64,000 bases of DNA from Seleniivibrio woodruffii (GCF_004339245.1 NZ_SMGG01000005.1:248001-312000); one strand, 5' to 3'; shown: positions 35,949 to 49,240, counted from the stretch's first letter. Notes: generated by a model not told the origin, from the letters alone. A program made the numbers and translations.

Positions 35949-37748
35949 TTAAACGAATTTTATAAAACCGACAACTTTCTCCGCCAGCGGCAAAGGTATT
36001 TTGCACATTGATGAAAGCTTCTGCGGCGTAAGTGTCTTTTCGTTGTGGATATCCGGATAGACCTCAAGAATTTTTTTAAGGGATTTTTCGCCCATACCTT
36101 CGATATCCAGAAGGGGCGATTTTTTGAAGTCTTTCAGGGCGATTTTCCGGCTGTATGTGATGGCAAATCTGTGCGCCTCGTCCCGTATCTTCTGTACGAA
36201 CAGCAGAACGGGGTTGTTCTTTTTCAGGTTCAGGGCGTTCTTTCTGCCCGGCAGATGGATGGATTCGATGGAGTCCTCCTGCCTGTCCTTCATAAATTTT
36301 ATTGAGCGACCCTTGGAGATGGATATGAAATTGACGCTCATCCCCTGCTCCTCCATGGCTCTCAGAGCACTGTTCAGCTGACCTATGCCGCCGTCAACGA
36401 TATACAGGTCAGCCATAGGCTCGCTGCCCTCTTTTATGTTCTCGAACTTACGGCTGAAAAGCTCGTAAATCGATACGAAGTCGTCGTTCTCTGCGGATTT
36501 TATGCGGTATTTTCGGTATTGCGGCGGCGCAAATTCACCGTCCACCGTAACAACTGAAACGCCCACTGTGCCCTTGCCGCCCAGATGGGAAATGTCCACG
36601 CATTCCACCCGTTTTATCTCGCCCTCATAGTCGGTTATCTCTTTCAGGCGCAGGCTGATATCCTTTCTGCGGCTGAGTTTTTTCATATAAAGTTCGGTCT
36701 GCACCTTGCCGTTCTCAAGCCCCAGAGCATAAAGCTGGGAGAAGCCCCGCTTTCGCAGAACAACCTTGCGGCCTGCGCTCCGCTCCACTGCATCGTGGAG
36801 GGTTTCGGTCTCTTCAAGGCCGAACACTGATATCATCTCCGGAAAGCTCACAACGGACGAGTAGAGCTGTAATATGTATGATTCCAGCACCTCTTCAGGG
36901 TTCTCATCCTCAAATATATCCGTGCGGCTGCCGATCAGTTTTCCCCCACGGACAAAAAGAACTGTGATGCCCGATACGTTTTCAAAAGTATGGGGCACGA
37001 ACACGTCGATGCTCCGCTTGTCCTCCGCCAGAACCACAGTCTGCTTTATGAACAGCTTTTCTATGTTGCGTATCCTGTCCCTGAGTTTCGCCGCCTCTTC
37101 AAAATCCATCCGGTCGGACAGGCGCATCATCTCCGCCGTCAGACGCTCTTTTATGCCTTCGTAGTCGCCGTTGAAAAAGTCCCGAACCTCTTTCACCATG
37201 TCCGAGTATCTGTTGCGGCTGATGAGGTTTTCGCAGGGACCCAGACACTGCTTTATCTGATATTTCAGGCAGACCCTGCCCTCTTTGAACTTGGTGTCAG
37301 TACAGGTGCGCAGGGGAAACGCCCGCAGAATCTCCTCGGTTATGCCTCTCAGGGCGGCAACCTCAGTATAAGGCCCGAAATACTCTCCCGCATGCCCTGA
37401 TTCACGGGTGATAAGCAGTTTCGGAAATTCGCCGTCGGTTATGCGGATATATGGATAGCTTTTGGAATCTTTAAGCCGGACATTGTAGCGGGGTTTTTCG
37501 GTTTTTATGAGATTGTTTTCCAGCAGAAGGGCTTCGGCCTCGCTGGTTGTGACCACAAACCGGAAGTCCCTTGCGGCTTCCAGCATCTTCAAAGTTTTCA
37601 ATGGTTTGTGTTCTAGATCGGTAAAGTATGACGAGACCCTGTTCTTGAGATTTTTTGCCTTGCCGACATACAAAATCTCGTCATTCCTTCCGATGTAGAG
37701 GTAGATTCCGGGGTTCTCCGGAACGTCTTTCAGCTCAGGCTTGAACAT
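35949..37748 (-). CDS. uvrC: Excinuclease ABC subunit C (UvrC)
   Basis: 599 residues: N-terminal GIY-YIG nuclease (PGIYLYIGRNDEILYVGKAKNLKNRV), central UVR motif (MRLSDRMDFEEAAKLRDRI), RNase H-like endonuclease domain (CVDISHLGGKGTVGVSVVTVDG, LYIVDGGIGQLNSA, and RDEAHRFAITYSR), and C-terminal helix-hairpin-helix (SPLLDIEGMGEKSLKKIL). It makes the dual incisions of nucleotide-excision repair. Its ATG overlaps the stop of the preceding NifX-like gene by one base. Confidence 0.96.
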   Translation of the reverse strand: MFKPELKDVPENPGIYLYIGRNDEILYVGKAKNLKNRVSSYFTDLEHKPLKTLKMLEAARDFRFVVTTSEAEALLLENNLIKTEKPRYNVRLKDSKSYPYIRITDGEFPKLLITRESGHAGEYFGPYTEVAALRGITEEILRAFPLRTCTDTKFKEGRVCLKYQIKQCLGPCENLISRNRYSDMVKEVRDFFNGDYEGIKERLTAEMMRLSDRMDFEEAAKLRDRIRNIEKLFIKQTVVLAEDKRSIDVFVPHTFENVSGITVLFVRGGKLIGSRTDIFEDENPEEVLESYILQLYSSVVSFPEMISVFGLEETETLHDAVERSAGRKVVLRKRGFSQLYALGLENGKVQTELYMKKLSRRKDISLRLKEITDYEGEIKRVECVDISHLGGKGTVGVSVVTVDGEFAPPQYRKYRIKSAENDDFVSIYELFSRKFENIKEGSEPMADLYIVDGGIGQLNSALRAMEEQGMSVNFISISKGRSIKFMKDRQEDSIESIHLPGRKNALNLKKNNPVLLFVQKIRDEAHRFAITYSRKIALKDFKKSPLLDIEGMGEKSLKKILEVYPDIHNEKTLTPQKLSSMCKIPLPLAEKVVGFIKFV

Positions 37749-38107
37749 CAGCCGTTACAGTCGCATTTGCCCTGATCGTAGCCATAGACGCTAAGGCAGC
37801 CCTTACGGTAGTTCTCAAGGTCGTTCTCAACGATGCCGTCTTTCGCCTGAAAAACGTGCACTCCGTGATCCATAAGTTTGTGGAGTGCGCCGGGGCCGAT
37901 TCCGCCCGTAATAACCACTTCCACACCCTGATTCGCAAGCTCTATGGAAGGGTTGCAGGAGCCTGATGTCTGAAGATCCTGAGCATATATCAGTCCGGCC
38001 TCGTTTGTGTCCGTTTCATAGGTTATGAAACAGGGAGCCGCACCGAAATGGTGTGTGATGACGCTCTTCATGCCCTGAAATGCGTCAACAGGAAAGCATA
38101 ACTTCAT
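37748..38107 (-). CDS. NifX/NifB C-terminal-like (dinitrogenase iron-molybdenum cofactor-binding) protein 1
   Basis: 119 residues from the ATG at 38107, which follows GAGGGGG. It has the NifX/NifB fold pattern: MKLCFPVD at the start, ITHHFGAAPCFITYETDT, ELANQGVEVVITGGIGPGALHKLMDHGVHVF, and a C-terminal Cys pair (KCDCNG). Proteins of this family bind iron-sulfur or Fe-Mo clusters; many, including orange-protein-like ones, occur outside nitrogen fixation. No nif genes are nearby, so this is not evidence of nitrogen fixation. It is paralogous to the gene 81 bases upstream. Confidence 0.8.
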   Translation of the reverse strand: MKLCFPVDAFQGMKSVITHHFGAAPCFITYETDTNEAGLIYAQDLQTSGSCNPSIELANQGVEVVITGGIGPGALHKLMDHGVHVFQAKDGIVENDLENYRKGCLSVYGYDQGKCDCNG

Positions 38108-38188
38108 AATTAACCCCCTCTGAGGTTCAAAATTACTCAAAGGGGGTGATTTGTCAAGAAATAACCAATATTTAAAGTGCCTGAACTG

Positions 38189-38566
38189 TCAATGCCCGCA
38201 GGAGTGAGTACCGCCGCCGCAGAGATTTTCATTTCCGCCGAGCTTTGTCAGCCTGTTCTGCATAAAGTTCTCTGCATCCATTTTAACGGCACCGTCCTTC
38301 GCCTGATAAACACTGACTCCGCCGTCCATAAGCCTCAGCATTGCCCCATGGCCTATGCCGCCAACAATGACCGCATCCACACCTGCCCCTGCAAGAGCCG
38401 CCGCAGGGTTACATGCCCCATGCTCGTGCACAGCATTTCTGTTATTGATGAACCCTGTCCGCTGTGTGTCGGTATCAAATGTCACAAAACCCGGCGCAGA
38501 GCCGAAATGTCCGTAAATAGGGCTGTCCAGCCCACCGTCCTCTTCTACAGGAAAGCAAATTTTCAT
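38189..38566 (-). CDS. NifX/NifB C-terminal-like protein 2
   Basis: 125 residues from the ATG at 38566 (GAGGTGG upstream). It is clearly related to its neighbour: MKICFPVE start, IYGHFGSAPGFVTFDTDT, AGAGVDAVIVGGIGHGAMLRLMDGGVSVYQAKDG. The tail differs: it ends in a Cys/His-rich stretch (LCGGGTHSCGH) that could bind a metal or cluster. The tandem pair suggests gene duplication; function unknown. Confidence 0.8.
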   Translation of the reverse strand: MKICFPVEEDGGLDSPIYGHFGSAPGFVTFDTDTQRTGFINNRNAVHEHGACNPAAALAGAGVDAVIVGGIGHGAMLRLMDGGVSVYQAKDGAVKMDAENFMQNRLTKLGGNENLCGGGTHSCGH

Positions 38567-38639
38567 AGTCCACCTCGTTGGTTTCATTCACAACCTACAA
38601 GATATGGGCATATGCCAATAAGTCAAGTATTTATTTAAT

Positions 38640-40640
38640 TTACTTAACTTTAAACCTCTCCATACTTCTTTTCAGCGAGTCCGAAATCTCTGCCAGTCCT
38701 GAAGAATTTTCAGCTATATGATCCGCAGTGTTCTTAACTTCAGATGAAATGTTGGCAACTCCTCTGATGTCGTTGTAGATCTGGTCGCTGGTGGCTGCCA
38801 TCTCATGGGTGGCGGATGATATGTTGCCCACCATGCTCTGAAGTTTTGCGACCTCCTGCTCCAGCTCGCTCAGAATCTTTGCGACATGCTCGGAAGAGGT
38901 AACTCCGGTGCTCACCTGACCTGTGACCCCGCCCATGGACGACGTCACCCTGCCCACCTCCGTTCTGGTTCCGGCAACGAGGGATGATATCTCCGTTGTG
39001 GCCTGCTGTGTCCTTTCGGCCAGCTTTCGCACCTCGTCCGCAACAACAGCGAACCCTCGCCCGTTCTCTCCTGCTCTTGCCGCCTCTATCGCCGCATTGA
39101 GAGCAAGGAGGTTTGTCTGGTCGGCTATGTCGCTTATCACACCCACAATGTTGTTTATCTCTTCCGACTTCCTGCCAAGTCCCTGAACCAACTCAGCTGA
39201 CTCATCCACTGTGTCTTTTATTCTCATAACGCCGCTGAGTGATTCCTCAACGGCTCTTTTACCTGAGTTCACTTTTTCCCATGTGAGTCTGGCGAACTCT
39301 GATATATCGCTGAGGTTCTTTGCTATATCGTTAGTGGTACTGTTCATTTCCGTTGCCGCAGTGGCTATGACGGCTGTGCTTCCGGACTGCTCCGCCATTC
39401 CCGCCGAAAGCTCCAGAGCACCGGATGAGAGGTCACTGCTGGACGTTCGGAGAGTATCCGCTGTCAACTTAAGCTCCCTTATCATCCTGCTGAGGCTTTC
39501 GGTCATCTCTTTCACCGAATAGACCAGACTGTCACTGTCCTTTGCAGAAGTGCTTATTTCAGCCGTAAAATCACCTCCGGCAACCCTGCGCATAACGCCT
39601 ATGACATCATCCGGCTCGCCGCCGAGGCTTTTGACAAGTTTGTTAACCGTTACAAAAACTATGATTATTATAGCCGCCGTGGCCAGAACAGCTATGATGA
39701 AAATCGTTGATTTGAGCACATCGAGCACCGAGAATATCTCCGAAAAGGGGATCTCCGCACCCAGAAGATATGTGTAGTTAAGTTCGTCAATTTTAAGAGG
39801 TGTGTAGATTATGAAATGGTCACTGTCAAAATCGCTCACGGACACACCCTTTTCCAGAGCCTCTCCGGCTTTGGGGGATTCCAGAGGTTTGCCCTCCAGT
39901 TCCTTATCTTTATGGGCAAGAAGTGTGAGATTTCCGGAAGCGAGGAACGCAAAACCTGTGTCATAGATACTGATTGCAGATACCATATTCTCAACATCAT
40001 CCAGAAGCAGGTCGACACCCGCAACACCCACAACCTTCCCGCCGGACTTGAAAGGATAGGCCACAGTGACCGTCATTATGTCCTTTCCGTCAAATGAATA
40101 GGTGGCGGGTTCGGCAATATACGGCTGTCCGGTTTTCAGCGGTTTCTGATACCAGTCGCTTACCGAACCGCTCTCATACATTGAAGTGGTGAACGATCTT
40201 GCTATTTTGCCCTTGTCCCTGTAAGGCATGGGGCAGAACTGCCCCTTCTCGTTTGTTCCGTCGGCCTGTGTTCCTGCCAGTTCGGCATCTTTTCCGTCAT
40301 AGGCGTTCGGTTCCCAGACTATCCAGACATCAAAGAACTTGGGGTTCTTCTGCAATACCCTCTCAAGCATATCCAGCACTTCACCGCGGCTCACTGTGCC
40401 TCCGTGGGAGGTCAGAAGTTCCGCTGTGTCCGACAGGGATTTTGAAACCGCCAGTGCCTCGCCGACATCCGCTTTAAGCTCGTTTCCGTACCTGTGTGAA
40501 AGGTTTTCGGCATCGCTAACGGCTATTGCCTGAATATCCCCCTTCATAAGGTTGTAGATGATAAGGTCGGCGGCTATGAACGCAGCAACCACTGAAATAA
40601 TGACCGGCAGTAGCATCTTCATTCTGAAGGACAGTTTCAT
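38640..40640 (-). CDS. Methyl-accepting chemotaxis protein with dCache sensor
   Basis: 666 residues from the ATG at 40640 (GGAGGATCCC upstream). Transmembrane helix at about residues 8-30; a double-Cache periplasmic sensor (about 35-290; [76 protein letters not shown]); second helix about 300-325 ([21 protein letters not shown]); HAMP; then the signalling domain with the conserved hairpin tip [38 protein letters not shown]. dCache receptors usually bind amino acids or carboxylates; the ligand here is unknown. Confidence 0.93.
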   Translation of the reverse strand: MKLSFRMKMLLPVIISVVAAFIAADLIIYNLMKGDIQAIAVSDAENLSHRYGNELKADVGEALAVSKSLSDTAELLTSHGGTVSRGEVLDMLERVLQKNPKFFDVWIVWEPNAYDGKDAELAGTQADGTNEKGQFCPMPYRDKGKIARSFTTSMYESGSVSDWYQKPLKTGQPYIAEPATYSFDGKDIMTVTVAYPFKSGGKVVGVAGVDLLLDDVENMVSAISIYDTGFAFLASGNLTLLAHKDKELEGKPLESPKAGEALEKGVSVSDFDSDHFIIYTPLKIDELNYTYLLGAEIPFSEIFSVLDVLKSTIFIIAVLATAAIIIIVFVTVNKLVKSLGGEPDDVIGVMRRVAGGDFTAEISTSAKDSDSLVYSVKEMTESLSRMIRELKLTADTLRTSSSDLSSGALELSAGMAEQSGSTAVIATAATEMNSTTNDIAKNLSDISEFARLTWEKVNSGKRAVEESLSGVMRIKDTVDESAELVQGLGRKSEEINNIVGVISDIADQTNLLALNAAIEAARAGENGRGFAVVADEVRKLAERTQQATTEISSLVAGTRTEVGRVTSSMGGVTGQVSTGVTSSEHVAKILSELEQEVAKLQSMVGNISSATHEMAATSDQIYNDIRGVANISSEVKNTADHIAENSSGLAEISDSLKRSMERFKVK

Positions 40641-40789
40641 GGGATCCTCCGCTTGTGTGTTAACTGGATGATAATATAAAACATTCAGCAATTTCGCAGG
40701 TAGTTGTCAGAGACTTGTTATGTATAGATTTTAACACCGACATTTGGAGAATCAATAAAAAGACGGGTCGGACAAGTCCGTACAGGCAC

Positions 40790-40822
40790 AAAAAAAGCCC
40801 CGCATCAAAGATACGGGGCCTT
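40790..40822 (-). terminator. Rho-independent terminator of the kor operon
   Basis: AGGCCCCGTATC / GATGCGGGGCTT stem followed by seven T on the minus strand, 24 bases after the korC stop. Confidence 0.88.
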
Positions 40823-40846
40823 AAAACCTTCCGGTTTAAATGGTTC

Positions 40847-41395
40847 TTAAAGGGCTTTTGCGGCCTTCGCAAGTTCGATACCTGCGTTGATCGCATTTTT
40901 GTTCAGCTCTTCCGTTCCTTTGGGAACTCTGGAAAGAACTGCCTTCTCAAGGGTTTCGGGTTTAACGAAACCGCATATCTCGTTCAGTGCGCCAAGTGTT
41001 ACAACGTTTGCAACCATAGCCTTGCCGACTTTTTCAGCGGCAGTGCGGATGATAGGCATCATGTACACTTTCCAGTTGCCTGCGGGCACTGTTTTAACCA
41101 TGAGATCGTCCAGAATAAGAATTCCGCCGTCTACAAGGTCTTTAGAGTATTTGTCAGCTGCTTCCTGAGTAAGAGCCACGAGAACATCGGGAGCCATTAC
41201 CTTAGGATAGTAGATCTCTTCGTCGCTTATGATAACTTCAGCTTTGGACGCACCGCCTCTTGCCTCGGGTCCGTAGGACTGAGACTGGATGGCTTTTTTG
41301 CCTTCGAGAACGGCAGCGCCGGCAGCGAGGATGATCCCAGCTGTGATCATACCCTGACCGCCTGAACCGCTGAGTCTGATTTGATGTCTAGCCAT
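40847..41395 (-). CDS. korC: 2-oxoglutarate:ferredoxin oxidoreductase, gamma subunit
   Basis: 182 residues of the POR/KGOR gamma type: IRLSGSGGQGMITAGIILAAGAAV at the N-terminus and the SYGPEARGGASKAEVIIS block that closes over the cofactor site. It is the last gene of korDABC and ends just before the operon terminator. The complex converts 2-oxoglutarate and CoA to succinyl-CoA with reduced ferredoxin, reversibly. Confidence 0.92.
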   Translation of the reverse strand: MARHQIRLSGSGGQGMITAGIILAAGAAVLEGKKAIQSQSYGPEARGGASKAEVIISDEEIYYPKVMAPDVLVALTQEAADKYSKDLVDGGILILDDLMVKTVPAGNWKVYMMPIIRTAAEKVGKAMVANVVTLGALNEICGFVKPETLEKAVLSRVPKGTEELNKNAINAGIELAKAAKAL

Positions 41396-41406
41396 TATAT
41401 CACCTC

Positions 41407-42213
41407 TTAGCTCAGCCCGACGCTTGCGTCGTATGCTTCAACGTATTCGGGCTTGGAAACTTCATGCAGAACGCCGATGGGGAACTTGTCCGCTTTATCT
41501 TCGTCAGACATTTTATCCCACTGTGCAACGTTTACAGAATGATCTTTCTGCCACTCGATCATGCCTGCGGGGCTTGCAAGTTTGTTCTTGCGTCCGTAGC
41601 CTGTGGGGCATCCGGCGATGATCTCAACAACAGAGAAACCTTTGTGCTCAAGAGCCTGCTTCATCAGCTTTTCCATGGGAACAGCATGATAAGTTGTTGT
41701 TCTTGCGACAAAAGTAGCGCCAGCACCGATAGCCAGTTTGGCAATGTCGAACTGGTTGTCTGCGTTGCCGAAGGGCGCAGTTGTAGCACGGGCAGATTTA
41801 GGCGTAGTGGGTGAGTACTGACCGCCTGTCATACCGTAGATGAAGTTATTGAACACGAAGCAAGTGATGTCGATGTTACGACGGCAAGCGTGGATGAAGT
41901 GGTTTCCGCCGATAGCCGTCATGTCGCCGTCACCGCCGAGAGCGATAACTTTCAGATTGGGGTTTGCAACCTTAACGCCGGTTGCGAAGCCCAGAGAACG
42001 TCCGTGTGTTGTGTGGAGTGTGTTGAAATCCACATAACCGGGAAGACGTGATGCACAACCGATACCGGATGTCATAACAACGTCGTCCTTTTCCCAGCCA
42101 AGGCTGTCGATGGCACGGATCATAGATTTCATAATGATACCGTAGCCGCAGCCGGGGCACCAGATATGAGGTATTTTACCTTTTCTGAGGTATTTGCTGT
42201 AATCGTAAGCCAT
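41407..42213 (-). CDS. korB: 2-oxoglutarate:ferredoxin oxidoreductase, beta subunit (TPP-binding)
   Basis: 268 residues. IPHIWCPGCGYGIIMK gives the CPGCG motif, followed by SGIGCASRLPGYVDFNTLHTTHGR and the TPP/Mg motif GDGDMTAIGGNHFIHACRRN. Subunit size and motifs fit the KGOR class (four separate subunits) rather than fused pyruvate:ferredoxin oxidoreductases. The stop/start junction overlaps korA by one base, indicating coupling. Confidence 0.93.
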   Translation of the reverse strand: MAYDYSKYLRKGKIPHIWCPGCGYGIIMKSMIRAIDSLGWEKDDVVMTSGIGCASRLPGYVDFNTLHTTHGRSLGFATGVKVANPNLKVIALGGDGDMTAIGGNHFIHACRRNIDITCFVFNNFIYGMTGGQYSPTTPKSARATTAPFGNADNQFDIAKLAIGAGATFVARTTTYHAVPMEKLMKQALEHKGFSVVEIIAGCPTGYGRKNKLASPAGMIEWQKDHSVNVAQWDKMSDEDKADKFPIGVLHEVSKPEYVEAYDASVGLS

Positions 42214-43346
42214 TATTTGCCCCCTTTGATTTTGTTGAGGATTGTAATGGGGTTGATCGGCTCGGAGTCGATCTGGAATATTCCTTCGACTTCGGGCATG
42301 CCTCTCATCACTCTCTCAACTTCCAGAGCGGTCTGGCCGAGGTTCATCTCAGGCACGATCACTCTCTTCACTTTGCCTCTGTATTTGGCAAGGTGTTTAT
42401 CGGGGAAGGGCCAGATTGTAAGGGGTCTGAAAAGACCTACCTTGATGCCTTCCGCTCTTGCAAGCTGAACTGCTTCTTTTGCGGAACGGGCAGTTGAGCC
42501 GAATGCAAAGATAAGTATCTCAGCATCGTCACACAGAAGCTCTTCCACATGAACTATTTCGTCGTAGTGGTCGTCCACTTTCTTCTGCTGGCGGATCTCG
42601 TCAGCCTGAGCCAGTTTACCGTCGTTTGAGGGGAAACCGTCGGGAAGGTGGTTAAGACCGGTTATGTGATAGCGGTAGCCTGAACCGAAATCGGCCATAG
42701 GAGCTACGCCGTCAGCTTCGGGTTTGTAGGGCAGATAGTCTTTAGGGTCGCAAGTGGGACGCTTGCGGTCGATGACCTCAAGTTCGCCGGGTTCGGGTAT
42801 CTCAACTGCCTCTCTCATGTGACCGATGATCTCATCTGTCAGCAGAAGAACGGGCATACGGAATTTTTCAGCGAGGTTAAACGCTCTCACTGTTTCGTTG
42901 AGCTGCTCCTGAACTGTTGAAGGAGTCAGAGCGATACAGGGGTGGTCTCCGTGTGTTCCCCAACGAGCCTGCATAACGTCAGACTGTCCGGGACCTGTGG
43001 GCAGACCTGTTGAAGGGCCGCCTCTCATAACGTTAACGATAACGCAGGGAATTTCGGTCAGATAACCGTATCCGAGGTTCTCCATTTTGAGAGACATACC
43101 GGGGCCGGATGTTGCGGTAAGTGATTTTTTTCCGGCAATAGAGCCGCCAAGAGTCGCTGCCATAGCAGCCAGCTCGTCTTCCATTTGGATAAATCTTCCG
43201 CCCACTTTGGGCAGCTTCGCAGCAAGTATTTCTGCGACTTCAGTGGAAGGCGTGATAGGATAGCCGGCGTAAAAACGACATCCGGCGTAAAGAGCACCTT
43301 CACATACAGCTTCATTCCCCTGAAGGAACTTTACTTGTTTAGCCAC
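42213..43346 (-). CDS. korA: 2-oxoglutarate:ferredoxin oxidoreductase, alpha subunit
   Basis: 377 residues: FLQGNEAVCEGALYAGCRFYAGYPITPSTEVAE, MEDELAAMAATLGGSIAGKKSLTATSGPG, and RGGPSTGLPTGPGQSDVMQARWG are the conserved alpha-subunit blocks (the PSTG-P pattern is typical for 2-oxoacid:acceptor reductases). The domain II/III region ends with the VPEMNLGQ segment. It is the second gene in korDABC. Confidence 0.94.
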   Translation of the reverse strand: MAKQVKFLQGNEAVCEGALYAGCRFYAGYPITPSTEVAEILAAKLPKVGGRFIQMEDELAAMAATLGGSIAGKKSLTATSGPGMSLKMENLGYGYLTEIPCVIVNVMRGGPSTGLPTGPGQSDVMQARWGTHGDHPCIALTPSTVQEQLNETVRAFNLAEKFRMPVLLLTDEIIGHMREAVEIPEPGELEVIDRKRPTCDPKDYLPYKPEADGVAPMADFGSGYRYHITGLNHLPDGFPSNDGKLAQADEIRQQKKVDDHYDEIVHVEELLCDDAEILIFAFGSTARSAKEAVQLARAEGIKVGLFRPLTIWPFPDKHLAKYRGKVKRVIVPEMNLGQTALEVERVMRGMPEVEGIFQIDSEPINPITILNKIKGGK

Positions 43347-43361
43347 AAATTCCTCCTAATA

Positions 43362-43556
43362 TTATTTCTTATAAACTTCGATAGCAAAATCAGGACATCT
43401 TAACTCGCACTGCATGCAGGCGATACATTTGTCGAGATCTTTTACGGCGGCCTTGAAATCTTTCATTTCAAGGGCGTCAACAGGGCAAAGTTCTACGCAA
43501 ATCTCGCAACCCTTGCAGAGATTGACGTAAATTTCAATTTTTTCTGCCTTAGCCAT
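43362..43556 (-). CDS. korD: 2-oxoglutarate:ferredoxin oxidoreductase, delta subunit (2[4Fe-4S] ferredoxin)
   Basis: 64 residues with two CxxCxxCxxxCP-type clusters: CKGCEICVELCPVDAL and CIACMQCELRCPDFAI. It passes electrons between the KorB site and ferredoxin. It is the first gene of the operon; the 158-base gap to sucD has no gene and no clear promoter that I can see. Confidence 0.93.
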   Translation of the reverse strand: MAKAEKIEIYVNLCKGCEICVELCPVDALEMKDFKAAVKDLDKCIACMQCELRCPDFAIEVYKK

Positions 43557-43714
43557 TTACCTCTCCTTATAGACTTTCGTAATTTCCTCATCCCTGCGGG
43601 AAATCACGCTATCGCTACGATTCAGAACTGCTTCATAACTTATGAAGCTCCGGCTTCTTCTCCCCGTCAAACAAATCTGCGGTTAAACCGCTGTATGTAA
43701 TAAAAAATGCTCCC

Positions 43715-44593
43715 TTATCTACCCAGAACCTCGGCAACTTTTCTGCCGATGTCCGCTGGGGAATGAACCACATGCACTCCGCATTTCTGCAAAGCTTCCA
43801 TCTTGGCTGCGGCTGTGTCGTCGCCTCCGGAGATGATAGCTCCTGCGTGTCCCATTCTTTTACCCTTCGGCGCAGTCTGTCCGGCTATGAAGCTGACCAC
43901 GGGTTTGGAAAAATTCTGTTTGATCCATTCCCCCGCCTTAACTTCCGCCTGACCGCCTATCTCGCCGATGAGAACGACGCATTCTGTCTGTGCGTCATAT
44001 TCAAACATCTCAAGCAAATCTATATATTTCAGCCCTATTATGGGGTCGCCGCCTATGCCTATGCATGTGGACTGGCCGAACCCGTAATCGCTTACCTGCT
44101 TGACAGCTTCATATGTCAGTGTTCCTGACTTGCTGATGATTCCTACAGTTCCGGGGGTGTGTATCTCGCCCGGCATGATGCCCATTTTGCACTCTCCCGG
44201 AGTAATGACTCCAGGGCAGTTCGGACCTACAAGCATAGTGCGGGATGTTCCCGTCTTCATCATTCTTTTAACCTTGAGCATATCCTTTACGGGAATGCCC
44301 TCGGTGATGCACACGCAGAGGTCGAGGTTAGCGTCCACAGCCTCCATGACAGCGTCTGCCGCAAATGCCGGCGGAACATAGACTATCGATGCGTTGCATC
44401 CTGTTTTTCTGACGGCCTCCATCATTGTGTCGAACACCGGAGTTCCGTCTATCTCAGTACCGCCCTTACCGGGGACAACCCCCGCAACAATGTTGGTTCC
44501 GTATTCTTTCATTCTGGCCGCATGGAATCTTCCCTGTGAGCCGGAGAGACCCTGAACGACCACTTTTGTTCTGTTGTTTACCAGTATGCTCAT
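43715..44593 (-). CDS. sucD: Succinate-CoA ligase (ADP-forming), alpha subunit
   Basis: 292 residues. CoA-binding N-terminus ([37 protein letters not shown]), [17 protein letters not shown], and the active-site His in [11 protein letters not shown] near residue 250. It interconverts succinyl-CoA and succinate with substrate-level phosphorylation. It begins 11 bases after sucC and directly precedes korDABC, so succinyl-CoA made by KOR is handled by the next enzymes in the cluster. Confidence 0.96.
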   Translation of the reverse strand: MSILVNNRTKVVVQGLSGSQGRFHAARMKEYGTNIVAGVVPGKGGTEIDGTPVFDTMMEAVRKTGCNASIVYVPPAFAADAVMEAVDANLDLCVCITEGIPVKDMLKVKRMMKTGTSRTMLVGPNCPGVITPGECKMGIMPGEIHTPGTVGIISKSGTLTYEAVKQVSDYGFGQSTCIGIGGDPIIGLKYIDLLEMFEYDAQTECVVLIGEIGGQAEVKAGEWIKQNFSKPVVSFIAGQTAPKGKRMGHAGAIISGGDDTAAAKMEALQKCGVHVVHSPADIGRKVAEVLGR

Positions 44594-44604
44594 GTGACCC
44601 CTCC

Positions 44605-45807
44605 CTACTTCTTAGCCTGACGTTTGTGAGGCTCGCTCTTGGCCAGCTCAACAGCCTTCTGAGCCGCATCGGCCATCGTATCGCCTGTTACGATGCTGAT
44701 CCCTTTGGTTGCCGCTCCGTCTTCGAGGATCTTTCTGCCTTCCGCAACATGGGTTCCGTCCAGCCTGACAACTATGTGTCTGTCGCTCGGAACCTCATCC
44801 GCCGCTTTCAGAACACCCTCGGCTATGAGGTCACAGCGGACTATGCCGCCGAATATATTTACAAATATCACCTTGACCTTGGGGTCGGTGAGAATGATCT
44901 TGAACGCTTCCCGCACCTTGTTAACGTCTGCGCCGCCGCCTACGTCGAGGAAGTTTGCAGGCTCGCCGCCGAAGGACTTTATGATGTCCATTGTGGCCAT
45001 CGCCAGACCCGCTCCGTTTACCATGCAGCCTATGTTGCCGTCCATGCTGACGTATGACAGGTCGAATATGGACGCCCGAACCTCCTGAGGTTCAAGCTCG
45101 CCGTAGTCCTTCATCTCTTCTATCTTCGGGTGTCTGTAAAGAGCGTTGTCGTCAACTGTCATCTTTGCGTCCAGACACACTATCTCGCCTTCGCCTGTTA
45201 CAACCAGCGGGTTGATCTCAAGCATCATGGCGTCGTGGTGCACAAAACACTGATAGAGCTTCTCTGCCACATCGGCAAACTTGTTCAGCAGATTGGACGG
45301 AAGTCCTATCTTCTTCGCCAGCTTGCGTCCCGTAAACTGGCTCATGCCGAGCACGGGGCTGATGTGTTCCTTAAAGATCGCCGTGGGGTTGTTCTTCGCA
45401 ACCTCCTCGATCTCCACTCCTCCCTCCGAACTTGCGATTATCATGTGCTGTTCGGAGTCTCTGTCCACGAGAAAACTGAGGTATATCTCCTGCTTGATAT
45501 CCGTAGCCTTCTCTACCAGTATCCTGCGGACAATCTTTCCTTCCTCACCCGTCTGCTTGGTGACAAGTTTCATACCGAGCATTTTGGTGGATTCGTCGTA
45601 AACGTCGCCGTAAACGCTGACCACTTTCACACCGCCGGCCTTTCCCCTGCCGCCTGCGTGAACCTGAGCCTTGATCACCCATTTTTCGCCTTTCAGCGCC
45701 TTTGCCACCCTGAGAGCGTCGCTGGCCGTTGAGGCCACTCCGCCGTCAGGAACGGGAACACCGTAGGATCTTAAAAGACCCTTTGCTTGAAATTCATGCA
45801 AATACAT
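44605..45807 (-). CDS. sucC: Succinate-CoA ligase (ADP-forming), beta subunit
   Basis: 400 residues from the ATG at 45807, which has AAGGAGGG in front. ATP-grasp N-terminus ([46 protein letters not shown]), [50 protein letters not shown], and INIFGG-type block near the end. The ribosome site and start codon lie in a strong potential hairpin with the upstream leader (see the separate entry), suggesting translational control. Confidence 0.96.
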   Translation of the reverse strand: MYLHEFQAKGLLRSYGVPVPDGGVASTASDALRVAKALKGEKWVIKAQVHAGGRGKAGGVKVVSVYGDVYDESTKMLGMKLVTKQTGEEGKIVRRILVEKATDIKQEIYLSFLVDRDSEQHMIIASSEGGVEIEEVAKNNPTAIFKEHISPVLGMSQFTGRKLAKKIGLPSNLLNKFADVAEKLYQCFVHHDAMMLEINPLVVTGEGEIVCLDAKMTVDDNALYRHPKIEEMKDYGELEPQEVRASIFDLSYVSMDGNIGCMVNGAGLAMATMDIIKSFGGEPANFLDVGGGADVNKVREAFKIILTDPKVKVIFVNIFGGIVRCDLIAEGVLKAADEVPSDRHIVVRLDGTHVAEGRKILEDGAATKGISIVTGDTMADAAQKAVELAKSEPHKRQAKK

Positions 45808-45902
45808 GGCTCGCCCTCCTTTTGTCATCACGGATTTGGAATATAGCATTTATGTTCATAAATACCTTTTTAGCAAGCCCTTTTTGTAAAGGACGAGCCA
45901 TG
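45805..45902 (-). promoter_or_regulatory. sucC leader hairpin that pairs the ribosome-binding site and start codon
   Basis: In the minus-strand RNA, 45902-45888 (CAUGGCUCGUCCUUU) can pair over 15 consecutive positions, three of them G-U, with 45819-45805 (GGAGGGCGAGCCAUG), which holds the Shine-Dalgarno sequence and the AUG. The loop between is 68 bases. No known riboswitch class is recognised. Confidence 0.6.
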
Positions 45903-45944
45903 TTATTTAACGTTTATTACAGGTCAAAAATTCTTAACTTATGC

Positions 45945-46928
<984 letters not shown>

Positions 46929-46961
46929 TTAAGCCCCCTACGTTATTTTTGGTCATTTTTT

Positions 46962-46998
46962 TAAAAAAAGGCGTCCGCCCTCTTATTGCGGACGCCTG
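46962..46998 (-). terminator. Rho-independent terminator after icd
   Basis: AGGCGTCCGC / GCGGACGCCT ten-base stem, nine-base loop, then seven T on the minus strand. It separates icd from mdh. Confidence 0.85.
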
Positions 46999-47005
46999 AG
47001 CTGCA

Positions 47006-49240
<2,235 letters not shown>

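Noticed and set aside
37748-38566. Evidence for nitrogen fixation
   Set aside because: NifX/NifB-like domains are widespread outside nitrogenase systems and no nif gene is nearby.
45807-45902. Leader peptide gene before sucC
   Set aside because: A 33-codon frame starts at 45901 and overlaps the sucC start, but it has no Shine-Dalgarno sequence and no recognisable content; mentioned only as a possibility within the hairpin finding.
46929-47005. Clear separate promoter for mdh
   Set aside because: The 77-base gap is mostly the icd terminator; no -35/-10 pair is convincing.
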